NCBI GenBank assembly: GCA_022072145.1
Contig: JAJVIG010000006.1
Span: 95,958 to 159,957, forward strand
Length of the DNA stretch: 64,000 nt
Direction of reading: 5' to 3'
From: Pseudomonadales bacterium
GTDB lineage: Bacteria; Pseudomonadota; Gammaproteobacteria; Pseudomonadales; UBA5518
Every line of letters starts with the position of its first letter. Position 1 is the first letter of the stretch. This document shows, piece after piece, positions 1-8,353 of the stretch. Made by a program: the position numbers and the translations under genes. Under the pieces are notes generated by a model. The model did no database searches, was not told where the DNA came from, and saw only the letters and a program-made list of their open reading frames with translations.

Positions 1-1289
1 ACGCCGCCGGCGAGCTCCTCGTACCCCTGGCGACCCACATCGCTGTCACGCTCGTCGTGCGCGACCCAGAACGTGGCCGTCATCGGACGCGACAGGCGCC
101 AGTCGACGAACAACGCGTACTCGGTGCGCTCGTCGGTGCGATCGCCCGCGGGGTCGTCGCTGTAGTCGATCTCGGAATACCCGGCGCGCAGCGACGCTTT
201 CATCGTCGGCGTGAGCTGGTAGCCGAAGCGCGCGCTGAAGCCCAGCTGTTCCTGGTCGCGCGGCTGCACGTCGAAGTCCTGCGAATCGGCGACCACGCCG
301 AAGTCCAGCGTGCAACGCTCGCAGAGGCGGTCGTAGCCGTAGCCGAAGTCGAAGCGTCGACGCTCGACCATGTCGATCACGTCGAAGTTGCTGTCGTTCG
401 GTCGGAAATCGTTGCCGATCAGGCTGCTGCCACCGAGACCGATACCCGAGTCGGTGAGTTCGTTGACGGCGGTCAGGCGGAAGCGATGCCCACCGGTGGC
501 GAGTTGCCACGCGGCCTGTGCCATGAAGCCGTTCGAGTCGCCAGCGCCGTTCTTGCGTTCGGAGTTGTTCGCGCCCAGCGAAACCGAGTAGCCACCGCTC
601 GCGAGCCGCACCGCGTAGGTGCCGAAGACACGCTGGAACTGGAACTCGTCGTCCGCGCCGTCGAACTCCGACTCCATGTACTGGTAGTTCAGCGACAGCG
701 TGTCGGTCTTGCTGCGCAGGTGCTGCCACGACACCCCGCCCTGCAGGCGCTGGTTGTCGCTGTCGCGCGCGCCGCCACCGACCGTGCGGTCGGAGTCGTC
801 GAACGACACGTCGAAGAACATCGCGTTGAATACCAGATTGTCCACCGGACCCATGCGTGCCACGAAGGTCGGCCCCGTCGAGACCACGTCACGGATCTGC
901 TTGTTGTTGCGGATATCGGGTTGGCGCGTGTCCTGCAACTGCTCGGAGCGGTCGTGACTCAGGTCCCATTGCAGCCGGTCCGGAAGGATATGCCAGGTCA
1001 GCGCGGCGCCCCCGCGGATCACCACGTCCTCCGCGGTCGTATCGTGCTCGTAGTTGGCGAACTCCGCGTTGTAGCGCACGTCGGCCTCGAGCGCAGTCCC
1101 CGTGCGCCGATAGCCAAGATTCAGGTCAGCGTATTCCTTCATCTCGGAACGCTGGAACACCGAACTGCGGTAGGCGTTGTCGGTGTGCTCCGCGCCCACG
1201 CCGAGCACGACTGTCGGGCCGTCCCCGGCCTGGACGGAGCCGGCCACCGAGGCCGCCACCAGCAGCGAAGACCAGATGATGCGTTGCAT
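1..1289 (-). CDS. Outer-membrane beta-barrel protein of the XrtA/PEP-CTERM EPS locus (3' end beyond window)
   Basis: The frame is open from an ATG at 1289 to the window edge, giving about 429 residues without a stop. The start is preceded by a GGAGGA ribosome site. The N-terminus (MQRIIWSSLLVAASVAGSVQA) is a signal peptide ending in A-x-A. The rest has alternating polar and aromatic segments with many Asp/Asn turns and repeated YxxxxxxF-type strands, as in porin-like barrels. It closes the minus-strand export operon. It matches by position and character the uncharacterised beta-barrel family found in XrtA EPS loci (TIGR03016-like). A role in passing EPS through the outer membrane is inferred from context only. 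The C-terminal strand is not visible. Confidence 0.75.
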   Translation of the reverse strand, partial: MQRIIWSSLLVAASVAGSVQAGDGPTVVLGVGAEHTDNAYRSSVFQRSEMKEYADLNLGYRRTGTALEADVRYNAEFANYEHDTTAEDVVIRGGAALTWHILPDRLQWDLSHDRSEQLQDTRQPDIRNNKQIRDVVSTGPTFVARMGPVDNLVFNAMFFDVSFDDSDRTVGGGARDSDNQRLQGGVSWQHLRSKTDTLSLNYQYMESEFDGADDEFQFQRVFGTYAVRLASGGYSVSLGANNSERKNGAGDSNGFMAQAAWQLATGGHRFRLTAVNELTDSGIGLGGSSLIGNDFRPNDSNFDVIDMVERRRFDFGYGYDRLCERCTLDFGVVADSQDFDVQPRDQEQLGFSARFGYQLTPTMKASLRAGYSEIDYSDDPAGDRTDERTEYALFVDWRLSRPMTATFWVAHDERDSDVGRQGYEELAGG

Positions 1290-1331
1290 GAGTCCTCCGA
1301 AGTTACCAGCGCTCGCGCGCACAATCATGAA

Positions 1332-1353
1332 ATCCCGACCTACGGGGCGGGAT
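1332..1353. repeat. Short GTAGGT palindrome overlapping a stop codon
   Basis: An imperfect palindrome with arms ATCCCG/CGGGAT encloses the GTAGGT head that recurs in the other dispersed palindromes of this window. Its TAG (minus strand, 1342-1340) is the stop codon of the kinase-like gene. It is a half-size and diverged copy of the family. Confidence 0.55.
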
Positions 1354-2086
1354 CGCGGTTGATCACCACCCCGGCCAGGCGGTCGCGCCCGATGGCATCC
1401 GCCGCGGCACGCAGGCGGCTGGTGCTCACGCCGCCGTAAGGCACCACCAGCACCACGAAATCGCACCAGCGCGCCAGGCGCTGCGTGGTCTCCAGCTGCG
1501 AGGCGCCCGGCACGTCGAGCACCACGAAGCGGTCACTGTAACGCGAGCACGCCGAGCTCAGCAGGTGCTGCATGCCGGCCGAATTGAGCAGCCTGGTCTC
1601 GCGCGCGGTGCTGCCGAACGGGATGACCCGCAGCCGCGGCACCCGCGAGGAATAGATGATGCCCTCGACGTCGAGGGTCGGATCGCCGAGGTAATCGGTC
1701 AGCCCGTAGTCCGGGGGTATCATCAGCAGTCGCTGCACGATCTCGCTTCCCGGCCCGCCCTCGATCAGCAGCGCCGTGCGGTGGTGGTCGAGGGCGATCG
1801 TCGCTGCCAGATTCGCGGCGACGAAGCTGCCGCCCGCACCGGGCGTGACCCCCGTCACGCCGACCACGAAGTTTTTGCCCTCGCTGCGCTCGAGCAGCCG
1901 GTCGAGCAGCGACTTGAACGCGTCCATCACCGCCGGTACCGGCATCAGCGGGTGCACCAGTCCGAGGCGGTCGAGCTCCGCCGGCATCAGGCGCGGGATC
2001 TCCTGCATCTCGGTGATGCGCGCGCGCGTCGCCCCGGTGCGCTCGTTGCGCGGTTCGGTGCTCGGGTCGTCTCGCTCCGCCGCCAT
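1340..2086 (-). CDS. Kinase-like EPS P-loop protein with degenerate Walker A (CapB/CpsD fold)
   Basis: A protein of about 248 residues related to bacterial tyrosine kinase / MinD-ParA ATPases, in the same operon as the intact autokinase at 7472. The P-loop reads GVTPGAGGSF, so the Lys expected before Ser in GxGK[ST] is Gly. There is an LLIEGGPG segment where kinases have the Walker A' LLVDAD. The C-terminus (GVVINRDPAP) lacks the tyrosine cluster of true autokinases. I infer it is not an active kinase and may be a partner of the Wzz-like protein just upstream. The start at 2086 follows a GAGG site at good spacing. An ATG at 2101, overlapping the upstream stop, is an alternative. The stop codon lies in a dispersed palindrome. 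Confidence 0.8.
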   Translation of the reverse strand: MAAERDDPSTEPRNERTGATRARITEMQEIPRLMPAELDRLGLVHPLMPVPAVMDAFKSLLDRLLERSEGKNFVVGVTGVTPGAGGSFVAANLAATIALDHHRTALLIEGGPGSEIVQRLLMIPPDYGLTDYLGDPTLDVEGIIYSSRVPRLRVIPFGSTARETRLLNSAGMQHLLSSACSRYSDRFVVLDVPGASQLETTQRLARWCDFVVLVVPYGGVSTSRLRAAADAIGRDRLAGVVINRDPAP

Positions 2087-2093
2087 GCGCGCC

Positions 2094-3425
2094 TCAGCCA
2101 TACAGGAACAGGAAAACGGCCGCCGCCGCCACAGTGGAACCGACCAGCAGCGTGACCATCACCACGCCGACGCGCACCCTGGCGTGTGCCTCGCGCGGGC
2201 GGTACTCGGGAATCACGGCCAGCACGGGCACCTCGACCTCCTCGAGCACGCCCTGCGCCAAACGTACGCGATCGTCGACGAGGATGTGCCCGAGCAGCCG
2301 CACGCCCGCGACCAGCACGCCACCCAGTGCGGCGAACAGTACATACACCCAGCCCGGGATGCCGTCCGGGCGCAACGGCAGCAGCGGCGCACGGCTCACC
2401 GAGACCGGCAGCGCCGACGGCGTGGTGCGCAGCTCGGCATCTAGGCGCAACTCGTTCAGGCGCACGGACAGCTGGCGCTCGAGCGCCGCCGCGTCATCGT
2501 ACTCACGCTGCAGATCGCGCAGGATCTGATTGCCCTCGATCAGCGTCGCACTGTCGACGCGTCCCTGCTCGATCAGCGTCCGCAGCTGGCGCTCGCGCGC
2601 CTGCTTGGCGCGGATTTCATCGCCGAGCGCCGCGCGTCGGGCCTCGAACTGCTGCCGCTCGACCGGCACGGACTGCAGCGCCTCGCGCAGATCAGGGTGT
2701 TCAGCGAGCACGCGTTGGCGCTGTTCATCGAGCCCGGCCAGCGCCCGCTCGGGATCGACCGTCGCGGCATCGGCGTTCACCCGCGCGGCTTCCGCCTCCA
2801 CGCTGTCGAGTTCGGCTGCCGCGGCGCGCAACTCAGCGAGCCGCGCATCGAGCGCCGCGACGCGGCGCGCCAGCGTGGTCTGCAGGTCGCGGTTGGAGCG
2901 CAGATCGACCAGTAGCGCATCGAGTTCACCCTGCAACTGCCCGAGCCGCGCGCCCAACGCCGATTCACCGCCCTGCGGCAGCGCCGCCAGCGCCGCCTTC
3001 AGGTCCGCGTCGGTCGTGCGCAACTGCGTCCGCGCATGCTCCAGTTGATGGCCGAGATTTTCCTGCGCTGCCCGCCGTTCGCTGCGCAGCAACTCGAGTT
3101 CGCGGCTCAGCGCGCGCGCGATCGCCGCGCTCACGCCATCGAAGGCCTGCTGCGCGGACGGGGCCGAATAGCGCAGATCGAACTGCGTACCGCGGTGCTC
3201 TACGGCGAGCAGCGGATCGTTGCCCAGATGCCCGAGCACACGCGCGGCGATCTTGCCTTCGTCGACCACGTCCTGCGCGAGCGCGAGCTGGGCGGTTGTG
3301 GTGTAACCGCGCGGCAGGAACCATGCGCCGGCGAGCAACAGCAGGCACACGCCACAGCCGAGCGTGGCGCTCGAGAGGCGGCGCGCGCGCATTTCCTTGC
3401 GCGCGATCTGCAGCAGCGCGTTCAC
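2094..3425 (-). CDS. Wzz-like polysaccharide co-polymerase with long coiled coil
   Basis: 443 residues from a GTG start. It has a membrane segment near residues 20-40 (LGCGVCLLLLAGAW), then a long Ala/Arg/Glu/Leu-rich coiled coil (roughly 100-330). A second membrane segment follows (GWVYVLFAALGGVLVAGV) after a proline-rich P-L-L-P-L-R-P-D-G-I-P stretch typical of the Wzz/GNVR family. A further hydrophobic C-terminal helix ends the protein. This third C-terminal helix and the short cytosolic loop differ from classical Wzz. It is a second chain-length protein next to the XrtA-type one at 8354. It lies 16 bp from the export lipoprotein stop and overlaps the kinase-like ORF region, so co-translation is likely. 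Confidence 0.82.
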   Translation of the reverse strand: MNALLQIARKEMRARRLSSATLGCGVCLLLLAGAWFLPRGYTTTAQLALAQDVVDEGKIAARVLGHLGNDPLLAVEHRGTQFDLRYSAPSAQQAFDGVSAAIARALSRELELLRSERRAAQENLGHQLEHARTQLRTTDADLKAALAALPQGGESALGARLGQLQGELDALLVDLRSNRDLQTTLARRVAALDARLAELRAAAAELDSVEAEAARVNADAATVDPERALAGLDEQRQRVLAEHPDLREALQSVPVERQQFEARRAALGDEIRAKQARERQLRTLIEQGRVDSATLIEGNQILRDLQREYDDAAALERQLSVRLNELRLDAELRTTPSALPVSVSRAPLLPLRPDGIPGWVYVLFAALGGVLVAGVRLLGHILVDDRVRLAQGVLEEVEVPVLAVIPEYRPREAHARVRVGVVMVTLLVGSTVAAAAVFLFLYG

Positions 3426-3441
3426 CGGACGGATCCCGCGC

Positions 3442-4065
3442 TCAGAACAGCCGCTCGGGAACGGTCAGCACGTCGGACGGCTGCAACTCGTAATTGGTTG
3501 CCATATCGCCCTTCTTCAGGATGTCGTCGAGGTACACCTTCAGCACCTGCGCGCTGCCACCGGCGCTGCGGTAGAGCTTGGTGGCGTTGGCCGACGCGAA
3601 CTCGTTGGGCCCACCGGCCTCGAGCACCAGGTCGAGCACCGTCATGCCCTTGCGGTGCGGCAGCGAGGCCGGCCGCAGCACCGCACCGGTGACACGCACG
3701 CGCTGCTGGAAGTTGGCCGGGTTGGTGACCGTGACGGTCACCTCGGGATTGCGCACGTACTCCGACAGCCGCGTGCGGATGGTATCGGCGAGTTCCTTCT
3801 CGGTGAGCCCGTCGGCTTTCAGTTCGCCCACCAGCGGCAGGCTGATCTCGCCGTCGGGCAACACGACCAGCCCGCCCGAAAGATCCGGGTGCTGCCAGAC
3901 GTTCACCGCGATCTGGTCACCCGCCCCGATCCTGTACTGCTGTACCTCCGCCGGCTCGACCGGCGTGGCCGGCACGGCCGCGGCTCCGCCCGGCGCCGAG
4001 CCACCGGAAGCGCAGCCGCCGAGGGCCAGAATCACCATGACTCCGATCAACAGTCGCTGCAGCAT
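3442..4065 (-). CDS. Wza-type polysaccharide export lipoprotein (XrtA locus)
   Basis: 207 residues. A lipoprotein signal peptide (MLQRLLIGVMVILALGGC) has the lipobox LGGC with Cys at residue 18. A Poly_export domain follows (YRIGAGDQIAVNVWQHPDLS...) and then an SLBB-like segment (VRVTGAVLRPASLPHRKGMTVLDLVLEAGG). It is shorter than E. coli Wza (about 380 residues) but of usual size for the export proteins of XrtA loci (TIGR03027-like). It is predicted to be an outer-membrane lipoprotein of the periplasmic/outer-membrane channel. It sits between the TPR protein PrsT and the second Wzz-like protein in the same operon. Confidence 0.9.
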   Translation of the reverse strand: MLQRLLIGVMVILALGGCASGGSAPGGAAAVPATPVEPAEVQQYRIGAGDQIAVNVWQHPDLSGGLVVLPDGEISLPLVGELKADGLTEKELADTIRTRLSEYVRNPEVTVTVTNPANFQQRVRVTGAVLRPASLPHRKGMTVLDLVLEAGGPNEFASANATKLYRSAGGSAQVLKVYLDDILKKGDMATNYELQPSDVLTVPERLF

Positions 4066-4142
4066 GATTCACCCCGTCGATAGCCGCTGGATCGCCGGCG
4101 CGATCCGGTTTGTTGTCGTGTGTGTCGCGAACGGCGCTGGCG

Positions 4143-6539
4143 TCAGGGAATCTGCGCCAGCAGCGCCATCGCGTCCGCGTACCCGTCGAACTCACCTTTC
4201 TCCTCGGCCAGCATCTTCGCCTTCTGCAGATGCACCTTCGCGGTCTGCATATCGTTGCTGCGGAACAGTGCCGCGCCCAGGTGGTAGCGGAAGATCGCCT
4301 CCTCGGGCGCACGTTTGACGACCCGGTCGAGCACTGTCGCGGCCCGTGCAAAATTGCCCTGCTGGTACAGGATCCACGCATAGGTGTCGGCGAAGAACGG
4401 CTGCTCGGCGTTCTCGAAGCGTTTGGCGATCTCGAAGGCTTCGGCGAGTCGCGCCGGATCGGTGCCATCACCGGCCAGCAGCACCGCCAGGTTGTTCGCT
4501 GCGCCGTCGGCCGCCGGCACGCTTTCCAGCACCGCGCGGTAGCGCACGATCGCGCCATCGCGATCGCCCTGGCGCTCGAGCGCGGCGGCCGCCAGCAACT
4601 GCAGGTCCATCGCCTGCGGGTTGGCTGTGAGCCCGCGGTCGTACACCGCCAGCGCCGCCGCCTGATCCCCCGCGCGCAGCGCCAGCTCACCCAATCCGCG
4701 ATACCCCGCGATCCACGCCGCATCGCGCGCCAGCCCCTCCTCGAGCACCGCGCGGGCGCGCTCGTCGGCGCGGTCACGCAGCAGCTCGGCCACGAACAGC
4801 TGGCGGGCCTGCGCGTCGGTCGGGTTGGCCGTCACGAACGCAGCGACCTCGTCCATCGCCACCGCGGTCTTGTCCTGCTCGCGATAGCTGCGCACGATGC
4901 CGGCCAGCGCGCCGGTCATGTCCGGTTTCACGGCGAGTACTTCGCGGAAACGCGTGATCGCCTCCTCGTGCCGGCCCTGGCCCTGCAGCCCCAGTGCCTC
5001 GATGTATTTCGCATAATCGGGATTGCCCGCGCGCTCGCCGAGATCCCCGGCGATCGCGTTGGCGCCCTCCCAGTCCTTCATCGCCAGCTTCGCCTGCAGC
5101 TCGAGCGCACGCACCCGCTTCGAGGCGTCCGGCGCCGACGCCAGCGGCTGCAGCACCTCGAGCGCCTTGTCGTAGCGCTGCTCGCCGATCAGCAGGCCGG
5201 CGAACTGCGTCACCGCGGCCTCGTTGCGCGGATCGATCTTCAGCGCATCGACCAGGCTGGCGCGCGCCATCTCGACGGCGCCGTTCTGCAGGTGCGCGCG
5301 CGAAAGCAGCACGTGCGCCCGGACGCTGGACGGATCCTGCCCCAGCACCTTGCGCAGGTCCGTGATCGCCTCCTCGGTGCGCCGCTCACCGAGCCGCAAC
5401 CCCGCGCGCGTGAGCAGCGCCTCGGCGTTGCCGGAATCACCGGCCAGGATCTCCTCGATCAGCGCCACCGCCTCGTCACCCTTGCCCTGGCGCAGCGCGA
5501 TGCGTGCCAGCTGGTTGCGCGCGAACAGCGATTCTTCCTTCTCCGGTGACGCGGCCACCTCGCGGTAGACCGCAGCTGCATCGTCGAGCTCGCTCTGGCG
5601 CTCGTGCAGTTCGCCCAGCGCGATCCGCAGCCGCGCAGAGCCCTCGCCGTCCTGTCCGATATAGCCGCGCAGCGCCTCGACCGCGGCGCCCTGGTCGCGC
5701 TGCGCGAGCAGACCCACCAGCGCCAGCTTTGCCTCCAGGCTCTGCGGCATCTCGGCGACCGCCGCACGCAATACCGACTCGGCCTCCGCCGCGCGCTCGT
5801 TCGATACCAGGTACGCCGCCAGCCCCTGGCGGTACGAGAGCTCCTGCGGCTTCTGTACGATCAGGCGGTTCATCGCCTGCACCGCCTCGTCCACCCGTTT
5901 CTGCGTGGCGTGCTGCTGGAAATCGAGCAGCATCAGGGCATCGGATTCAGGATGCTTCGCGAGCCCGTCGGCGATCGCCTGCGCCGCGCCCTCGTGGTCA
6001 CGCGAGGACAGCAGCAGGCTCCCCAGCATGACCTGCGAGTCGAGGTCCCCCGGCTGCAGCGCCAGCGCCTCGCGGATTTCCTGCAGCGCCTCCTCCACGC
6101 GCTGTTCGCGCGCGTGCACCATGGCCTGCGCGCGCAGCACGCGGTAATCCCCGGCGGCGATCGCGCGCGCACGGTCCACGCTCGCCTGCGCCTCATCGGG
6201 CTTGCCCGCGGCCACGTGCAGCTGCGCGAGCTTCAGGTGTGCGTCCAAATGGTTTTCGTCGATCTGCACCGTGCTCTGCAGTTCACGGTACATCTCGGGG
6301 AAGGCCTTGCGCGACTCGAACACCAGTGCGCGCAGGTAGTGCGCCTCGGCGAGGCGCGGATCGAGCTTCAGCGCGTTGCGCAGCTCGATGTCGGCCTTCT
6401 TCATGTCTCCCTGCTCGACGAAGGCGCGCGCGCTCTCCAGGTAGTCACGCGCCTTCTCCTCGGGGCTGCCGCAGGCGGTGAGCGCCGTCGCCAGCGCGAT
6501 TGCCGCCACCAGACGGATCCTGCCGTTACCTTGCCGCAT
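4143..6539 (-). CDS. prsT: PrsT-like TPR lipoprotein of the XrtA/PEP-CTERM system
   Basis: About 798 residues built almost wholly of tetratricopeptide repeats. The motif pattern A..Y..AL...P....A is seen from residue 30 to the end, beginning DYLESARAFVEQGDMKKAD. The N-terminus has a lipoprotein signal (IALATALTAC), so it is probably anchored in a membrane facing the periplasm. I chose the ATG at 6539 because GAGGTGGAG lies just upstream. Upstream GTG/ATG codons at 6569/6566 overlap the ATPase stop. PrsT (TIGR02917) is a marker of XrtA EPS loci and is thought to scaffold assembly or export. That role is family knowledge and is not proven here. Confidence 0.9.
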   Translation of the reverse strand: MRQGNGRIRLVAAIALATALTACGSPEEKARDYLESARAFVEQGDMKKADIELRNALKLDPRLAEAHYLRALVFESRKAFPEMYRELQSTVQIDENHLDAHLKLAQLHVAAGKPDEAQASVDRARAIAAGDYRVLRAQAMVHAREQRVEEALQEIREALALQPGDLDSQVMLGSLLLSSRDHEGAAQAIADGLAKHPESDALMLLDFQQHATQKRVDEAVQAMNRLIVQKPQELSYRQGLAAYLVSNERAAEAESVLRAAVAEMPQSLEAKLALVGLLAQRDQGAAVEALRGYIGQDGEGSARLRIALGELHERQSELDDAAAVYREVAASPEKEESLFARNQLARIALRQGKGDEAVALIEEILAGDSGNAEALLTRAGLRLGERRTEEAITDLRKVLGQDPSSVRAHVLLSRAHLQNGAVEMARASLVDALKIDPRNEAAVTQFAGLLIGEQRYDKALEVLQPLASAPDASKRVRALELQAKLAMKDWEGANAIAGDLGERAGNPDYAKYIEALGLQGQGRHEEAITRFREVLAVKPDMTGALAGIVRSYREQDKTAVAMDEVAAFVTANPTDAQARQLFVAELLRDRADERARAVLEEGLARDAAWIAGYRGLGELALRAGDQAAALAVYDRGLTANPQAMDLQLLAAAALERQGDRDGAIVRYRAVLESVPAADGAANNLAVLLAGDGTDPARLAEAFEIAKRFENAEQPFFADTYAWILYQQGNFARAATVLDRVVKRAPEEAIFRYHLGAALFRSNDMQTAKVHLQKAKMLAEEKGEFDGYADAMALLAQIP

Positions 6540-6565
6540 CTGCTCCACCTCGATTGTCTTGCGCA

Positions 6566-7462
6566 TCACACCTGCGCGATGTCGATTCCCTTGATTTCCA
6601 GCACCATTTCGCGCAACCGCTCGTCTTCCTCCGCGCGCGGCCGCCGTCCGGCCAGCTCGCGGATGATCGGCTTGGTACGGATCACTTCCATCACGATGTC
6701 GCAGCTCACCGGCCGCACCTCCTCCGCGTAACCGTACACCAGCGCCATATCGCAGATGTTGTTGATCGCACGCGGTATGCCACGGCTGTAATAGTAGACG
6801 GTCGCGCAGGCGTAGCGGTCGAAGACTTCGCCGGTGGCGCCGGCCACGCCAAGGCGGTGCTCGATGTAGGTGCGCGTCTCCGGGAAGTCCAGCGCCGGGA
6901 TGTGGTGCTCCACCGAGATGCGCTGGGCGAACTGGCTGAGCTCCGGGCGCGACAGCGTCTGCCCCAGCTCGGGCTGGCCGACCAGGATCAGCTGGATCAG
7001 CAGCTGCTCGCCTACGTTGACGTTCGAGAGCAGGCGCAGTTCCTCGAGCGTCTCGATGTCCATGTTCTGCGCCTCGTCGACGATCAGCACCACGCGGTGG
7101 CCCTGCACGTGCTCGCGTGCCACGAAGTCGATCAGCTGCTGGTACATCACGACCTTGTCACGCGCGCCGGTCTCCAGCCCGAACGCGGTCAGCACCCAGG
7201 TGAGCAGGTCACCGAAGCTGCGGTGGGTGTTGGTGATCACCCCGACCGTGAACTCACGGTCCATGTGCTTCAGCAGGTGGCGGATCAAGGTGGTCTTGCC
7301 CGAGCCGATCTCGCCGGTGATCAGCGAGAAGCCGGCCTGGTTCTGCAGGCCGTACTCGAGCATCGCCAGCGCGACCGCGTGCTTCTTGCTGAGGAACAGG
7401 AACTCCGGATCCGGAACGAGCGAGAACGGTTTGCGCGTCAGCCCGTAGAACTTTTCGTACAT
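6566..7462 (-). CDS. XrtA-associated ExeA/GspA-like AAA ATPase
   Basis: 298 residues starting MYEKFYGLTRKPFSLVPDP, the usual start of the ExeA-like AAA family. Walker A is GEIGSGKTT (about residues 50-58) and Walker B is VVLIVDEAQNM (about 122-132), followed by LEELRLLSN and a sensor region ending in RGIPRAINNICD. It is the ATPase regularly found between the autokinase and PrsT in exosortase EPS loci (TIGR03015-like). It is presumably cytosolic, and its substrate is unknown. It lies 9 bp after the autokinase and overlaps the long form of prsT. Confidence 0.92.
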   Translation of the reverse strand: MYEKFYGLTRKPFSLVPDPEFLFLSKKHAVALAMLEYGLQNQAGFSLITGEIGSGKTTLIRHLLKHMDREFTVGVITNTHRSFGDLLTWVLTAFGLETGARDKVVMYQQLIDFVAREHVQGHRVVLIVDEAQNMDIETLEELRLLSNVNVGEQLLIQLILVGQPELGQTLSRPELSQFAQRISVEHHIPALDFPETRTYIEHRLGVAGATGEVFDRYACATVYYYSRGIPRAINNICDMALVYGYAEEVRPVSCDIVMEVIRTKPIIRELAGRRPRAEEDERLREMVLEIKGIDIAQV

Positions 7463-7471
7463 CGCCTGCGC

Positions 7472-8317
7472 TTACCGCTTGTCACCGTAGTAGTGCCGAT
7501 AATAGTAACCGCCCATCCCCGCATCGGCCTTGTTCAGCACCCAGCCGAGCAGGTTGGTCTTCTGCAGCAGGCGGCGCGCCTCCTGCAGCTCGACGGCCGT
7601 GTTGCCGCCGTTCTCCACCACCAGCAGGGCGCAGTCGAACTGCGGCAGAAAGCTCAGCGCATCGCCCGAGGCGAGCAGCGGCGGCAGGTCGAACATCACG
7701 ATGCGCGACTCGTAGCGCGAGCGCAGCTCCTGCACCAGCTCGCTCATCTTGCGCGAGCCCAGCAGCTCGGTGGAGTTCGAATAGCTGCCGCAGCTCGGCA
7801 GGATCACGAGGCGCTCCACGCCCGGATTGACCAGCACCTCCTCGACCGTCGCCTGACCGGAGAGGTAGTCACCCAGCCCCTTCTGCACCTGCAGCCCGAA
7901 ATAGCTCGCCACGCGCGGCTTGCGCAGGTCCGCATCGACCAGCAGCACGGTCTGGTTCGCGTCCAGCGCAATCGACAAGGCGATGTTCGCGGCCATGGTC
8001 GACTTGCCCACGCCGGCGGTGGCACCCACCACGGCCAGCGTGCGCCAGCCGTTCTCGCGCATCGGCTGCAGGATCTTCGCACGCAGGATACGGAACAGAT
8101 CGGCGTTGTGGTCACTGAGGTGCGCGACCAGGCGGTTCCTCACCCACACATCGGCCGCATCGCCGCTCACGGCGGTGCGCGAATACGAGATCGCCGCCAG
8201 ATCGGAGTGCACGGGCTGTTGCGGCGAGCTCGGCGGCACCGCGGGCGCGGCCCCCTCGGTGTTCGTCTTCGGAGCCTCGGCGCGCGCCTTCGCGAGCGCC
8301 TTTTCGATCAGTTCCAT
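7472..8317 (-). CDS. XrtA-associated tyrosine autokinase (BY-kinase)
   Basis: 281 residues from the ATG at 8317 (MELIEKALAKARAEA), with GGGAGAA upstream. A longer frame to 8347 exists but adds no conserved residues. Walker A is GATAGVGKST (about residue 110), Walker A' is LLVDADLRKP, and Walker B is VMFDLPPLL. The C-terminus carries a tyrosine cluster (GGYYYRHYYGDKR), the usual autophosphorylation site. It pairs with the chain-length protein encoded directly upstream and would control polymer length or output by cycles of phosphorylation. The likely opposing phosphatase is the LMW-PTP at 31357. It is close to the TIGR03018 family. Confidence 0.93.
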   Translation of the reverse strand: MELIEKALAKARAEAPKTNTEGAAPAVPPSSPQQPVHSDLAAISYSRTAVSGDAADVWVRNRLVAHLSDHNADLFRILRAKILQPMRENGWRTLAVVGATAGVGKSTMAANIALSIALDANQTVLLVDADLRKPRVASYFGLQVQKGLGDYLSGQATVEEVLVNPGVERLVILPSCGSYSNSTELLGSRKMSELVQELRSRYESRIVMFDLPPLLASGDALSFLPQFDCALLVVENGGNTAVELQEARRLLQKTNLLGWVLNKADAGMGGYYYRHYYGDKR

Positions 8318-8353
8318 GTGCGCGTTCTCCCGCCCCGCCGGGGGCATGCACGA

